Positions 9,380-17,669 of a stretch of DNA of 64,000 bases are shown piece after piece. The translations under genes were made by a program, and so were the position numbers. The notes beneath the pieces were generated by a model. The model had not been told where the DNA came from. It saw nothing but the letters and a program-made list of their open reading frames with translations, and ran no database searches. Location of the stretch: the NCBI RefSeq assembly GCF_009676955.1, contig NZ_CP045696.1, positions 1,743,001 through 1,807,000 on the forward strand. Direction: 5' to 3'. The DNA comes from Sodaliphilus pleomorphus (lineage in GTDB: Bacteria > Bacteroidota > Bacteroidia > Bacteroidales > Muribaculaceae). Position 1 is the stretch's first letter; the number at the start of each line of letters is the position of its first letter.

Positions 9380-9419
9380 CTTCAGTGTATCTTCGTGTAC
9401 TATATTGTATTATGGGCTG

Positions 9420-9450
9420 CAAAGTTACTGCAAATCGGGCGCAATGCAAA
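9420..9450 (-). promoter_or_regulatory. Promoter of lysS
   Basis: On the minus strand TTTTG, a 19-nt spacer and TAACTTTG form an exact match to the Bacteroides consensus. Transcription would begin near 9413-9415. Confidence 0.75.
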
Positions 9451-9515
9451 ATCATAGAGCGAAATCTTGATGTGGCATTGCCGCCTGAGTCGCGCGGCTG
9501 TGTCGATGACGGCTG

Positions 9516-9986
9516 CTATTGCTTGTCGTCGTGGTAGATGGGGATCTCGCGGCTTATGCTCTGGTCGAGCGAGATGAGTGTCTCGGTGGCGGTCACGCCG
9601 GGGATGTGCTGTATCTTGTCGTTGAGCAACTCCATGAGGTGCTCATTGTCGTGGGCATAGAGCTTGATGAGCATCGTGTAGGGGCCGGTGGTGAAGTGGC
9701 ACTCCACGATTTCCTTGATTTTCTCGAGCTCGGGCACCACGTCGCGGTACATCGAGCCGCGCTCGAGCTTGATGCCTATGTAGGTGCAGGTGGCATAGCC
9801 CAGGATCTTGGGGTTCACATGATAGCCCGAGCCGGTGATGACTTTCATGTCGATCATGCGCTGTATGCGCTGGTGTATTGCGGCACGCGACACGCCGCAC
9901 TCCAGGGCGACATCCTTTGAGGGGATGCGGGCATTTTTCATAATAATTTCAAGAATTTTCTTGTCGAGGTTGTCTATTTTATCCAT
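9516..9986 (-). CDS. Lrp/AsnC-family transcriptional regulator
   Basis: DNA-binding regulator of 156 residues. An N-terminal winged helix-turn-helix (about residues 5-60, with LDKKILEIIMKNARIPSKDV and VSRAAIHQRIQRM) is followed by the alpha-beta effector-binding domain (about 70-150). Family members form dimers or octamers and respond to amino acids; the ligand here cannot be told from sequence. It is transcribed alone from its own promoter, away from lysS by 136 bp. Confidence 0.9.
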   Translation of the reverse strand: MDKIDNLDKKILEIIMKNARIPSKDVALECGVSRAAIHQRIQRMIDMKVITGSGYHVNPKILGYATCTYIGIKLERGSMYRDVVPELEKIKEIVECHFTTGPYTMLIKLYAHDNEHLMELLNDKIQHIPGVTATETLISLDQSISREIPIYHDDKQ

Positions 9987-10017
9987 CTTTGGTAGAACTG
10001 TTAAACGTCTTTAGGTG

Positions 10018-10025
10018 CAAATGTA
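10018..10025 (-). promoter_or_regulatory. -7 box of the Lrp/AsnC regulator gene
   Basis: The minus strand reads TACATTTG (exact TAnnTTTG), about 32 bp before the ATG. A TTTTG lies upstream but with a 23-nt spacer, longer than usual. Confidence 0.5.
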
Positions 10026-10104
10026 GTGCATTTTCTGGAAAAATGACACAAAAATGGTAAAAATCCTTGTGTTTTTATTGGTGTTGTTGTCATTTTGCTC
10101 GATT

Positions 10105-10812
10105 TTACCGCAAAATGGGCCACTTGAAATTTTTCAGCCTTGCCTCGAGCTCGGCCTCGCGGCCGCCCAGGTAGCTGTCGAGCAGACGGTGGAAGGCCGG
10201 GGAGTGGTCGAAGTGGGTGAGGTGGGCCAGCTCGTGGCACACGGTGAGGTCGACCAGGTCCTCGGGCAGGAACATGAGCGCCCGCGAGAGCTGTATCACG
10301 CCCTGGGTGGTGCAGTGCCCCAGCTTGCGCAGGCCGCGGCCCACCTGCCAGCCGGCCGGCTGCACGCCCAGGCGGGCGGCCACCTCGCCGGCGTGGGGCA
10401 GCAGCAGTGCCGGTGCGCGCTCGCCCATGACGACTTGCAGCGCGCCCGATATCGACCGTGTGGCGCTCTCGCTGTGGTAGTCGATGCCTCGCGGCACGCT
10501 CAGCACCACGTCGTCGCCGTCGTGCCCGAAGATGATGCGCCCTGGCAGCCGGTCTTGCTCGGCAATGGTGGCCTTGCACTTGTAGCAGGCTATCACCTGC
10601 CCGCAGTGGTAGGCGACCACCGTGTGGTTGAGCCGCTCGATGGCCTCGCGGTTGACGGTGAGGAAGCGCTTGAGCGCATCGGCCGTGGTGCCGGCTGGCA
10701 CGCTCACGTGCACATGGCCGTCTTTCCAGCGGGCGATGAGCCGGCGTGCATCACGCCGCACGCCTATGTAGACGCGGCCCAGGTGCTTGTCGTCGTAGAA
10801 GTAGGTTGGCAC
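10105..10812 (-). CDS. YgjP-type (DUF45) metallopeptidase
   Basis: Putative cytosolic zinc metallopeptidase of 235 residues, related to the M48/SprT-like group. The zinc site is visible as HELAH (His193, Glu194, His197) with a third histidine at His203 (FDHSP). The usual preceding motif WGSC.SxGxI.L is altered here to LGHCTTQGVIQLS. The start is GTG at 10812: the frame upstream reaches a stop codon 15 bp earlier, which is the nadK stop, so there is no ATG alternative. The substrate is unknown. It sits 15 bp after nadK and is probably co-transcribed with it. Confidence 0.85.
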   Translation of the reverse strand: MPTYFYDDKHLGRVYIGVRRDARRLIARWKDGHVHVSVPAGTTADALKRFLTVNREAIERLNHTVVAYHCGQVIACYKCKATIAEQDRLPGRIIFGHDGDDVVLSVPRGIDYHSESATRSISGALQVVMGERAPALLLPHAGEVAARLGVQPAGWQVGRGLRKLGHCTTQGVIQLSRALMFLPEDLVDLTVCHELAHLTHFDHSPAFHRLLDSYLGGREAELEARLKNFKWPILR

Positions 10813-10827
10813 TTGAGAGTGATGTGT

Positions 10828-11700
10828 TTATCGGTTATCCTTGCCCCACATGAGCTTGTGGCGCAGGGTGTGGGCAAAGTTGGTGCCCTGAAGCTGTATC
10901 ACGCCGGTGGTGTGAGGAGCGCGGGCAATGCGCACGCTGGTGCCGCTCTTGAGCACCGTGCACTGGCCGTCGAGACTCACCTGGTATAGCGGGGCGCGGC
11001 TGCGGGTGGTGATGTCGAGCACGGCATCGTCGCGCACCACGATGGGGCGCATGGTGAGGGCGTGGGGCGAGATGGGCGAGAGTGCAAAGCAGCGTGTGGT
11101 GGGCTCCATGATGGGGCCGCCCACACTCAGGTTGTAGGCCGTGGAGCCTGTGGGGGTGCACACGAGCAGGCCGTCGCCCTTGAAGTGGGTGAGCGGCTGG
11201 CCGTCGATGTCGACCGTGACGTCGATCATCGACGAGGTCTCCTGGCGCACGATTGAGATCTCGTTGAGCGCATAGGGCAGCGGGGGCAGTGCCTGGGCGC
11301 TGTCGCACCCCAGCTCGAGCATCGACCGGTGCTCGATGCGGTAGGTGCCGCCCGTGAGGGCCTCGACGATGAGGGCCGTGTCCTTGACGTCGGCAGTGGT
11401 GAGGTAGCCCAAATGGCCCGAGTTGACGCCCATGATGGGGATGTCCTGGCTGCACACGGCCTGGGCGGTGCGCAAGAAGGTGCCGTCGCCGCCTATGCTC
11501 ATGATGGCCTGGGCGTCGACCCCGTTTTCCAGCTCGCACTGCCGCATGGGCGGCAGGCCGGGCAGCTGCTGCCTCAGGTAGCTGTCGAAGGCCCGCTCGG
11601 CCACGAGTTGCACGCCGCGGGCTGCCAGGGCGAGCAGCAGCCGCTCGATGTGTTCCAGCATCTCGTGCTGGTAGGTGTTGCCTGAAATTGCTATTCTCAT
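10828..11700 (-). CDS. nadK: NAD kinase
   Basis: Phosphorylates NAD to NADP using ATP, supplying the cell with NADP. The 290-residue protein (start at 11700; 10 further residues are open upstream but do not resemble the family) carries the diacylglycerol-kinase-like fold with GGDGT at about residues 70-74 and the NSGHLGYLTT and TPTGSTAYNLSVGGP motifs. It is divergent from pdxJ, an arrangement I recall from other Bacteroidales. Confidence 0.95.
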   Translation of the reverse strand: MRIAISGNTYQHEMLEHIERLLLALAARGVQLVAERAFDSYLRQQLPGLPPMRQCELENGVDAQAIMSIGGDGTFLRTAQAVCSQDIPIMGVNSGHLGYLTTADVKDTALIVEALTGGTYRIEHRSMLELGCDSAQALPPLPYALNEISIVRQETSSMIDVTVDIDGQPLTHFKGDGLLVCTPTGSTAYNLSVGGPIMEPTTRCFALSPISPHALTMRPIVVRDDAVLDITTRSRAPLYQVSLDGQCTVLKSGTSVRIARAPHTTGVIQLQGTNFAHTLRHKLMWGKDNR

Positions 11701-11788
11701 TGTATTGATGGCTACAGTTGTGCGGTGCAAAAAGCTCGTGAAAGTCCAAAATAAAGGTTAAAACCTTTTATTTCTCACTTATTCGTTT

Positions 11789-11796
11789 TATTTTTG
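11789..11796 (+). promoter_or_regulatory. -7 box of the pdxJ-exbB-exbD-tonB unit
   Basis: TATTTTTG is an exact TAnnTTTG box, placing the 5' end near 11802 and giving pdxJ a leader of about 85 nt. No clear -33 TTTG was found at the right distance. Confidence 0.45.
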
Positions 11797-11887
11797 CATG
11801 TATCTATCGACAAAATTACAATTATTTTGTGAAAAAAAACGCCTTGCGGCGCAAAACTGTCGTAGAAACGCTATAAACCAAAAAACG

Positions 11888-12601
11888 ATGATCAACTTAA
11901 GTGTAAACATCAACAAGATAGCCACGTTGCGCAACGCACGCGGAGGCAATGTGCCCAACGTGGAGAATGTTGCCGTCGACTGTGAGCGCTTTGGGGCCAA
12001 CGGCATCACGGTGCACCCCCGCCCCGACGAGCGGCACATACGCCGCGCCGACGTGTATGCCCTGCGCCCGCTCATACGCACCGAGTTCAATATCGAGGGC
12101 TATCCCACTGCCGACTTCATGACACTGGTGCTGCAAGTCAAGCCCACACAGGTGACGCTTGTGCCCGACGCCCCCGACGCCCTCACCTCGACCGCCGGCT
12201 GGGAGGTGGCCCCCAACATGGAGTTTCTCACGGGCATCGTGACGCGCCTGCAGGATGCGGGCATACGCACGAGCATCTTTGTGAGCACCGATGTGGAAAA
12301 CATACGCCAGGCTGCCAAGACGGGCACCGACCGCGTTGAGCTCTACACCGAGCCCTATGCCCAGCTCTATCCCACCGACCCCGAGCGGGCCGTGGCCCCG
12401 TTTGTGACCGCCGCCGAGGCTGCCCACAACGCCGGGCTGGGGGTGAACGCCGGCCACGACTTGAGCCTGGAAAATCTCAAGTACTTCAAAGACCACGTGC
12501 ATCACCTGCTCGAGGTGTCGATAGGGCACCAGCTCATAAGCGACGCGCTCTACCTGGGCCTGGAGCAGACCATCAAGGCCTACAAGGAGTGCCTGAAGTG
12601 A
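11888..12601 (+). CDS. pdxJ: Pyridoxine 5'-phosphate synthase
   Basis: Last step of the deoxyxylulose-5-phosphate-dependent vitamin B6 pathway: condenses 1-deoxyxylulose 5-phosphate with aminoacetone 3-phosphate to pyridoxine 5'-phosphate. A TIM-barrel of 237 residues with family motifs [16 protein letters not shown] at the N-terminus, [13 protein letters not shown], and [14 protein letters not shown]. The start at 11888 matches the family; a longer frame from 11798 does not. It is followed 51 bp later by the exbB-like gene and may be in one unit with it. Confidence 0.95.
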   Translation: MINLSVNINKIATLRNARGGNVPNVENVAVDCERFGANGITVHPRPDERHIRRADVYALRPLIRTEFNIEGYPTADFMTLVLQVKPTQVTLVPDAPDALTSTAGWEVAPNMEFLTGIVTRLQDAGIRTSIFVSTDVENIRQAAKTGTDRVELYTEPYAQLYPTDPERAVAPFVTAAEAAHNAGLGVNAGHDLSLENLKYFKDHVHHLLEVSIGHQLISDALYLGLEQTIKAYKECLK

Positions 12602-12652
12602 ACCTGAAGATAACTCCCACGACAATTTATAATCGTACACATAAATCACAAC

Positions 12653-13348
12653 ATGACAATTCTCAACATGATTCTGGCACAGGCTGCAGGCGCTGCACAG
12701 GCAGGCACCGCCCCGGCCGTTGCCACCGAGAGCCTGTGGGACCTCACCCTTGCAGGCGGATGGCTCATGATACCGCTGGCCTTGCTGCTGGTGGTGAGCA
12801 TTTACATTTTCTTTGAGCGCGTCTTCGCCATCAACCACGTGGGCAAGGAAGACAACAAAGCCTTCATGCAGCAGATACGCGACCACATCCATGCCGGCCG
12901 CATCGAGGAGGCCCAGAAGCTGTGCCAGGCCACCAACTCGCCCTATGGCCGCATGATAGCCAAGGGCGTGGCCCGCATAGGGCGCCCCATGAACGACGTG
13001 CTCGTGGCCGTCGAAAACGTGGGCAATATGGAAGTGGCCAATCTCGAGAAAGGCTTCTCGTGGCTGGCTACCACCGCCGCAGGCGCTCCCATGATAGGCT
13101 TCCTGGGCACCGTGACCGGCATGGTGCAGGCCTTCATGGCCCTGGCCAAGGCAGGCACCAGCGCCAACGTCACCATCCTGAGCCAAGGCATCTACGAGGC
13201 CCTGGTCACCACCGTGGCCGGCCTCATCGTGGGCATCGTGGCCATGTTTGCCTACAACTACCTCACCAGCCGCGTGAGCAAGGTGATGAACAAGCTCGAG
13301 CGCAGCACGATGGAATTTATGGACCTGCTCAACGAACCCGCTAAATAA
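12653..13348 (+). CDS. exbB: ExbB/TolQ-family proton channel subunit
   Basis: Inner-membrane subunit of the complex that uses the proton gradient to energise TonB. The 231-residue protein has a first membrane helix at about residues 36-56 (WLMIPLALLLVVSIYIFF), a cytoplasmic loop, and two further helices at about 138-165 and 182-205 with the family signatures GAPMIGFLGTVTGMV and GIYEALVTTVAGLIVGI. The following genes encode the matching ExbD and TonB partners. TolQ is the alternative name, but the TonB-type third gene argues for ExbB. Confidence 0.93.
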   Translation: MTILNMILAQAAGAAQAGTAPAVATESLWDLTLAGGWLMIPLALLLVVSIYIFFERVFAINHVGKEDNKAFMQQIRDHIHAGRIEEAQKLCQATNSPYGRMIAKGVARIGRPMNDVLVAVENVGNMEVANLEKGFSWLATTAAGAPMIGFLGTVTGMVQAFMALAKAGTSANVTILSQGIYEALVTTVAGLIVGIVAMFAYNYLTSRVSKVMNKLERSTMEFMDLLNEPAK

Positions 13349-13362
13349 AACTCTACAAGGAA

Positions 13363-13860
13363 ATGGCATTAAAACGACAACATGAATCAATGTCGATGTT
13401 CAGCATGGCATCGATGACCGATGTCATCTTCCTGCTGCTCATCTTCTTCATGGTCACCTCCACCTTTGTGTCGCCCTCGGCGCTCGAGGTGAACCTGCCC
13501 CAAAGCAGCCAGACCACCTCGCTCAAGCCCACCTCGCGCATCTATATCGACTCGCTGCAACACATGTGGTACACCACGGCCGACTCGCTCAAGGAGAGCG
13601 AGCCGCAGCCCCTGCCCGCCGATAAGCTCGACGCCTTTCTCACGCAAGTGAAGACCGAGAGCGACCCCGCCCACCAGTTTGTGGCCGTGCATGCCGACCA
13701 GGCTGTGCCCTACGGCAAGATTGTGGAGGTGCTCGATGCAGGCTCACGGGTGGGCCTCAAGGTGGTGCTTGCCACCAAGCCCACACAGGCGAGCATCGAC
13801 CGCCAGGCCGCCCAGGAAGAGGCGCAGCAGCCTGCCCCGGTACAGGGACTGCCCCAGTAG
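13363..13860 (+). CDS. exbD: ExbD/TolR-family biopolymer transport protein
   Basis: Partner of ExbB in the proton-driven motor. A protein of 165 residues with one membrane helix (about 19-37, DVIFLLLIFFMVTSTFV) whose Asp20 is the conserved proton-carrying residue, and a periplasmic domain up to about residue 145. The C-terminal 20 residues are Gln/Ala/Pro-rich. It starts 14 bp after exbB and precedes tonB by 25 bp, so translation of the three is probably linked. Bacteroidetes often carry two ExbD copies; only one is present here. Confidence 0.92.
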   Translation: MALKRQHESMSMFSMASMTDVIFLLLIFFMVTSTFVSPSALEVNLPQSSQTTSLKPTSRIYIDSLQHMWYTTADSLKESEPQPLPADKLDAFLTQVKTESDPAHQFVAVHADQAVPYGKIVEVLDAGSRVGLKVVLATKPTQASIDRQAAQEEAQQPAPVQGLPQ

Positions 13861-13885
13861 CCCCATTGCTATCTCACATTGACTC

Positions 13886-14773
13886 ATGGAACAAAATAAT
13901 AGAAGCAAAATATGGTCACTCGTCATCACATTGCTGCTCAGTGTGGCAATTGTGATGTTCCTGTTGTATGACAACCTGAGCGTGCAATATCCGCCCAAGG
14001 GCATGGAAAAGCTGGCCCAGATGGACCAGGACTCCATCTATGTCGACATGATGGCCGACGTGCCACTGGGCGGTGCCCAGGAGCTGGAGTCGGGTGAGAA
14101 CATGGCAACCGTCAACAACGAGGCCGAAGACGGCCCCGCGGCCGCCAACCAGGGCCCCGACCAGCCTGCCCAGCCCCAGGCCGAGGGCGATGACCGTGAG
14201 GATGCCGGCCAGCCCTCGCCCGTGCAGCCCAGGACGATCACCAGCGCCGCGCCCTCGCCCATGAAGGTGAAAGAAACCTCCAAGCCCGTGCACCAGCCCA
14301 AGCCCGGTGCTGCCAAGCACGAAAAGCCCACTTCGCCCACGCGTGTGAAGGCCGCCACTGCCACCAAGACCACCGGCACGGCGGCCAGCTCGTCGCAGTC
14401 GAGGGCCATAGGGCAACGCATGCGCAACGCCTTCGGCAAGGGCGGCAGCAACACGGGCAGCGGCACAGGACGCTCGACGGCCTCGGGTGCCGGCGGCACC
14501 TCGGCGAGCGGTCACGGCTCGCTGGGAAGCGGGCTGGATGGCTACACCGTGGCCCACTGGGGACGCCCCCACAGCCGCTACGAGGGCACTGTGGTGGTGC
14601 GCGTGCACGTGAGCGCGCGCGGCCAGGTGACGCGGGCCGAGATTGCCGGCGGCACCATCAGCGACGCCGCAGCACGCCAGAGTTGCCTGAGCGAGTCCTA
14701 CAAGTGCCGCTTCTCGGTGCCGCTCAACCGCACCACCGAGGGCATAGGCACCATCATCTGGCGATTTGTGTAG
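13886..14773 (+). CDS. tonB: TonB-family energy transducer
   Basis: Spans the periplasm to pass energy from ExbB-ExbD to outer-membrane receptors. The 295-residue protein has an N-terminal membrane anchor (about 11-27, WSLVITLLLSVAIVMFLL), a long low-complexity Pro/Ala/Lys/Gly region (about 70-215) and a short C-terminal TonB domain ending in GTIIWRFV. The C-terminal domain reads as GTVVVRVHVSARGQVTRAEI, a usual start for this fold. The central part has no conserved sequence and is probably extended. The TonB receptor at 22510 is a possible client. Confidence 0.9.
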   Translation: MEQNNRSKIWSLVITLLLSVAIVMFLLYDNLSVQYPPKGMEKLAQMDQDSIYVDMMADVPLGGAQELESGENMATVNNEAEDGPAAANQGPDQPAQPQAEGDDREDAGQPSPVQPRTITSAAPSPMKVKETSKPVHQPKPGAAKHEKPTSPTRVKAATATKTTGTAASSSQSRAIGQRMRNAFGKGGSNTGSGTGRSTASGAGGTSASGHGSLGSGLDGYTVAHWGRPHSRYEGTVVVRVHVSARGQVTRAEIAGGTISDAAARQSCLSESYKCRFSVPLNRTTEGIGTIIWRFV

Positions 14774-14775
14774 CG

Positions 14776-14884
14776 GCTGCTGCACGCTGCCCTGCACACA
14801 TATACACACCGAAACAGGCAAGTGGCCGAAACTACCGCACAGGAGTGCCGTGAGTTTCGGCCACTTGTGCTGCGGTGCAGCAGC
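14776..14884. terminator. Nested inverted repeats after tonB
   Basis: Outer arms GCTGCTGCAC (14776-14785) and GTGCAGCAGC (14875-14884) are perfectly complementary, and enclose a perfect 15-bp inner pair (14819-14833 with 14853-14867) around a 19-nt loop that can itself pair GCAC with GTGC. It lies between tonB and the convergent unknown gene. A weak T-run follows only on the plus strand (14893-14896). Probably a bidirectional terminator, possibly a structured RNA. Confidence 0.55.
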
Positions 14885-15019
14885 ATGACCTGCGTTTTCC
14901 CCCTTGGCTGAAAAATCAATGTCGATAAGCATGAATTTGTCCAAGCCCCGTAGGGGGTGGCAGAGTTGCCACCCACCCGCAGCTTGCGCCCCGCCGCATC
15001 ATCGATAAATATCAATATG

Positions 15020-15553
15020 TCAATAATACGTATGGCCATAGATGTCTATTACCGGCATTCGATTTATTTCCTCCATTCGTTGTTTGTCGTATTGAAGTCG
15101 AGAAAACCTCTTTCGATCCCATCCTTCTTCCATAGAGTAAGGCAGAATCATAAATTGGGCAAAAAGGATAATATTTTTACCCTGTACATATCTATTAAAT
15201 AATTCATATGGAGTAAAAATATATGGCATTTTTCTGATATACTCTTTTACCAACTTTTCAGCATTAGGATTTTTACAATTCTCATTAAATGTGCTTCGAA
15301 ATACAATGCTGTCTACCTGCCACAAGCTGTTGTAATAAACACGAGCCAATCCTGGCCAATTGCCAGGAGTGATAAAATAATTGGTCATGCTGTCGCCAAA
15401 AACGTCCAGCAGCAGTCTGAGGCTTTGAGCTTGAGCCTTTAGCCAGGCGTCTTCTGGATTGTCAGTCACAATAATTGTTTGTCCCCTCATGTTTTGATGG
15501 AGAAACCCGAGCGCACTCGATAATAGTAACAGCACTAAAACAAATTTTCTCAT
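15020..15553 (-). CDS. Exported protein of unknown function (cassette gene 3)
   Basis: Not recognised. It is 177 residues long with a signal peptide (about residues 1-24, RKFVLVLLLLSSALGF then a polar stretch). The mature part is hydrophilic with several aromatic patches (NYFITPGNWPG near 58-68, PYIFTPYELF) and ends in DIYGHTYY. Its ATG overlaps the stop of the preceding gene by 4 bp, so it is translationally coupled as the last gene of a three-gene operon. Base use is clearly more A+T-rich than the neighbouring tonB and maoC regions, which suggests later acquisition. Confidence 0.7.
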   Translation of the reverse strand: MRKFVLVLLLLSSALGFLHQNMRGQTIIVTDNPEDAWLKAQAQSLRLLLDVFGDSMTNYFITPGNWPGLARVYYNSLWQVDSIVFRSTFNENCKNPNAEKLVKEYIRKMPYIFTPYELFNRYVQGKNIILFAQFMILPYSMEEGWDRKRFSRLQYDKQRMEEINRMPVIDIYGHTYY

Positions 15554-16197
15554 CTTAAATTCAAAATTTTAAGCAATGTATTTGGAATGATTGCCAATGG
15601 CACATGACCTGTAGAAAAAGCCTTATACAAACTTGGCTGAATGGCAGCAGCGCCAGTTTTATTTTTGTACAGATCTTTGGGTAAAATTCCCTGTGGGTTA
15701 TTGTTGCCTCTAACTCGGTAGACTTCAATGCTCCCATTCTGCTGGTTGAAAGCAAACAAATAATAGAATAGGCTTAAAGACGTTTCCGAAATTCCCAAAT
15801 AGCTATACGTGTCGATTTTATTCTTTAATTGTTGAGTGATAAAGAACACATCAACGGTAAATATGTTGTCCTGGATGACCGAAAAAAACAATGCAGTCTT
15901 ATGAAAAATTGTTTCCCCGTCATAGCCTCTTTTAAAATCATAAGTTTCACTTCTTTCTTTCTTCTTATAGAGATCGTCATAAAGAATTGGCCTTATTGAA
16001 TCGTTGGCTTCGTTTAGGAAGCAGACGCTATTTAAATCGTACAAATCCTTTTGAATGACTATGTCGTTTTCGTTCAAGTCCAAATCCTTTAGGATATAAT
16101 CCACAGCATGATTATAGAGAACAGAATCGTTTGCGGCAGGAGTCTGGCAAAAATAAAGAACAGAAATGAATAATAATATGTAAAATCGATGGTTCAT
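15550..16197 (-). CDS. Exported protein of unknown function (cassette gene 2)
   Basis: Not recognised. It is 215 residues with a signal peptide at about 1-22 (FYILLFISVLYFCQTPAAN). The mature part begins with an acidic region containing DLDLNENDIVIQ and has an alternating hydrophobic central part (TALFFSVIQDNIFTVDVFFI), then a basic C-terminus. It has no cysteine pattern or catalytic motif that I can name. Both ends overlap the neighbouring genes by 4 bp (ATGA junctions). A+T-rich relative to the surrounding chromosome. Confidence 0.7.
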   Translation of the reverse strand: MNHRFYILLFISVLYFCQTPAANDSVLYNHAVDYILKDLDLNENDIVIQKDLYDLNSVCFLNEANDSIRPILYDDLYKKKERSETYDFKRGYDGETIFHKTALFFSVIQDNIFTVDVFFITQQLKNKIDTYSYLGISETSLSLFYYLFAFNQQNGSIEVYRVRGNNNPQGILPKDLYKNKTGAAAIQPSLYKAFSTGHVPLAIIPNTLLKILNLR

Positions 16198-16388
16198 AAC
16201 CCTCTATTTCTTTGGAAATTCCTTGCATAGTCTGTATTACAGATTTTATCCATTTCGATAGGCTGCTGCAATGGCTGCACGCCGGCGGCTATCGGCACTT
16301 GAGCCACAGGTTCGATCGTGTTGCCGCCCCAAGCCATAACGGCCACCGAGGCGGTGAAAATGTAAATCATTACAAGCTGGGTCTTCAT
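16194..16388 (-). CDS. Small exported protein of unknown function (cassette gene 1)
   Basis: A 64-residue product (start at 16388) with a hydrophobic segment at about 3-20 that looks like a signal peptide, followed by a short polar part (PLQQPIEMDKICNTDYARNF). The frame is open 19 codons further upstream, but the consensus promoter at 16416-16446 would start transcription about 20 nt before 16388 and so rules that extension out. It leads a three-gene operon with 4-bp overlaps. Function unknown; it could be a small partner or immunity-like protein for gene 2, which is speculation. Confidence 0.6.
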   Translation of the reverse strand: MKTQLVMIYIFTASVAVMAWGGNTIEPVAQVPIAAGVQPLQQPIEMDKICNTDYARNFQRNRGL

Positions 16389-16415
16389 ATAATGGTTTGT
16401 GTTATGGCTTTGAAA

Positions 16416-16446
16416 CAAAGGTAGTAAAAGTAATATAAAAAACAAT
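16416..16446 (-). promoter_or_regulatory. Promoter of the three-gene unknown operon
   Basis: On the minus strand ATTG, 19 nt, then TACCTTTG. The match to the consensus is good and sets the start of cassette gene 1 at 16388. Confidence 0.7.
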
Positions 16447-16611
16447 ATTTTCTGAATAATTTTTCTTGACTAAATGTGTGTGTGTTTGTCGATTTAGGGG
16501 ACTGCCTTTTACAATGTGCACTGTGGCAGGGGCTACACTGCACGGTCCACTACCACCATCTGCCCATAGTGTGTCGTTCCCTGCTGGCGGGTGCAACCGC
16601 GGTTTTTTTTC

Positions 16612-16642
16612 TTGCGATGCAGGCGGGAAATGTGTAACTTTG
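16612..16642 (+). promoter_or_regulatory. Promoter of the MaoC dehydratase gene
   Basis: TTG at 16612-16614, a 20-nt spacer and TAACTTTG at 16635-16642. The expected leader is about 65 nt. Confidence 0.65.
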
Positions 16643-16714
16643 CATTTCGCCCACGGCACCGGTGCGTGGCCGAAGCAATGATTACAACGACATTTTAGTA
16701 ATACACTCACACAC

Positions 16715-17182
16715 ATGGAGAAATTAGTCATCAACTCGTTCGACGAGTTTGCCGCCTATCAAGGCAAGGAGCTGGGCAAGAGCGACTGGCTCGAGGTCGA
16801 CCAGGACCGCATCAACAAGTTTGCCGACGCCACGCTCGACCACCAGTGGATACACGTCGACGTGGAGCGTGCCCGCGTCGAGAGCCCCTACAAGAGCACC
16901 ATTGCCCACGGCTATCTCACGCTCTCGCTGCTGCCCTACCTGTGGGGCCAGATTATCGAGGTCAACAATATCGACATGCTGGTGAACTACGGCATGGACA
17001 AGATGCGCTTTGGGCAGGCTGTGGTCACGGGCAGCCGTGTGCGCCTTGTGGCCAAGTTGCACAGCATCGAGAACCTGCGCGGCATTGCCAAGACCGAGAT
17101 CGACTTTGCCATCGAGATCGAGGGGCAGCGCAAGCCGGCGCTCAAGGGCATCGCCTCGTTTCTGTATTACTTCAAGAAATAG
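16715..17182 (+). CDS. MaoC-family hot-dog-fold dehydratase
   Basis: Probable (R)-specific enoyl-CoA hydratase or related hot-dog enzyme of 155 residues. The hydratase signature is visible around residues 36-70: FADATLDHQWIHVD, then AHGYLTLSLLP, where Asp41, His43 and the downstream His are typical active-site positions. The substrate chain length cannot be told. It is monocistronic, with its own promoter, and converges on the DUF4834 gene. Confidence 0.85.
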   Translation: MEKLVINSFDEFAAYQGKELGKSDWLEVDQDRINKFADATLDHQWIHVDVERARVESPYKSTIAHGYLTLSLLPYLWGQIIEVNNIDMLVNYGMDKMRFGQAVVTGSRVRLVAKLHSIENLRGIAKTEIDFAIEIEGQRKPALKGIASFLYYFKK

Positions 17183-17237
17183 AGTTGGGATGTGACGGTT
17201 GCGTGCTGCTCGCGGTGTAGCGGCGGTGAGGTGCGCA

Positions 17238-17576
17238 CTACGGGATATCCTCATACTCGGCGTCGGAGACTTGCTCCTCGACCACTGTGTCGCAGGCCTG
17301 CTGCTGGGCTGCTACAGTGTCGCGCCGGCCGTTGTCGACTTCTTCAAAGTCGACATACTCGCCGTCGCTCTCGCTGTACACCTTGCGCCGCCCTGTGGCG
17401 GGGTCGTAGTCGCCGGTGTCCTGGCGCCGTTGCCGGCCCTGGCGGCTGGCGTTGTCGTATTGCTGTTGCCTATAGGCTTGGCTCATGTGCTGCCGCAGCT
17501 TGCGATAGCCCAGTGCGAGGCGTATCACGGGCCATAGCAGGAGCAGGAGTATGATCAATAGCAGGAATATCCACAT
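17238..17576 (-). CDS. DUF4834-family membrane protein
   Basis: Small protein of 112 residues; start at 17576 chosen because the membrane helix (about 2-22, WIFLLLIILLLLLWPVIRLAL) follows immediately, whereas a frame extension to 17636 adds an unlikely leader. The rest is charged and disordered, with RQGRQRRQDTGDYDP. This family is found beside pssA in many Bacteroidales, as here (93 bp downstream of pssA). Function unknown; it is likely a small accessory of membrane lipid synthesis, by context only. Confidence 0.7.
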   Translation of the reverse strand: MWIFLLLIILLLLLWPVIRLALGYRKLRQHMSQAYRQQQYDNASRQGRQRRQDTGDYDPATGRRKVYSESDGEYVDFEEVDNGRRDTVAAQQQACDTVVEEQVSDAEYEDIP

Positions 17577-17669
17577 AGTGATGTTTTCTTTTTCAGCTTT
17601 TGAGCAGCTGTTGAGTAATGCATGATAAATGAGCAAAAACCATGCCAGCGCCGCGACTCGTGCGGCGGG

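Larger units (their letters stand above)
16389..16714. other. Divergent intergenic region
   Basis: Apart from the two opposed promoters (16416-16446 minus, 16612-16642 plus), it holds an imperfect palindrome GCGGGTGCAACCGC near 16588-16601 followed by eight T residues (16603-16610), which could end any transcript reading rightward into the maoC promoter. No coding frame is supported. Confidence 0.5.
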
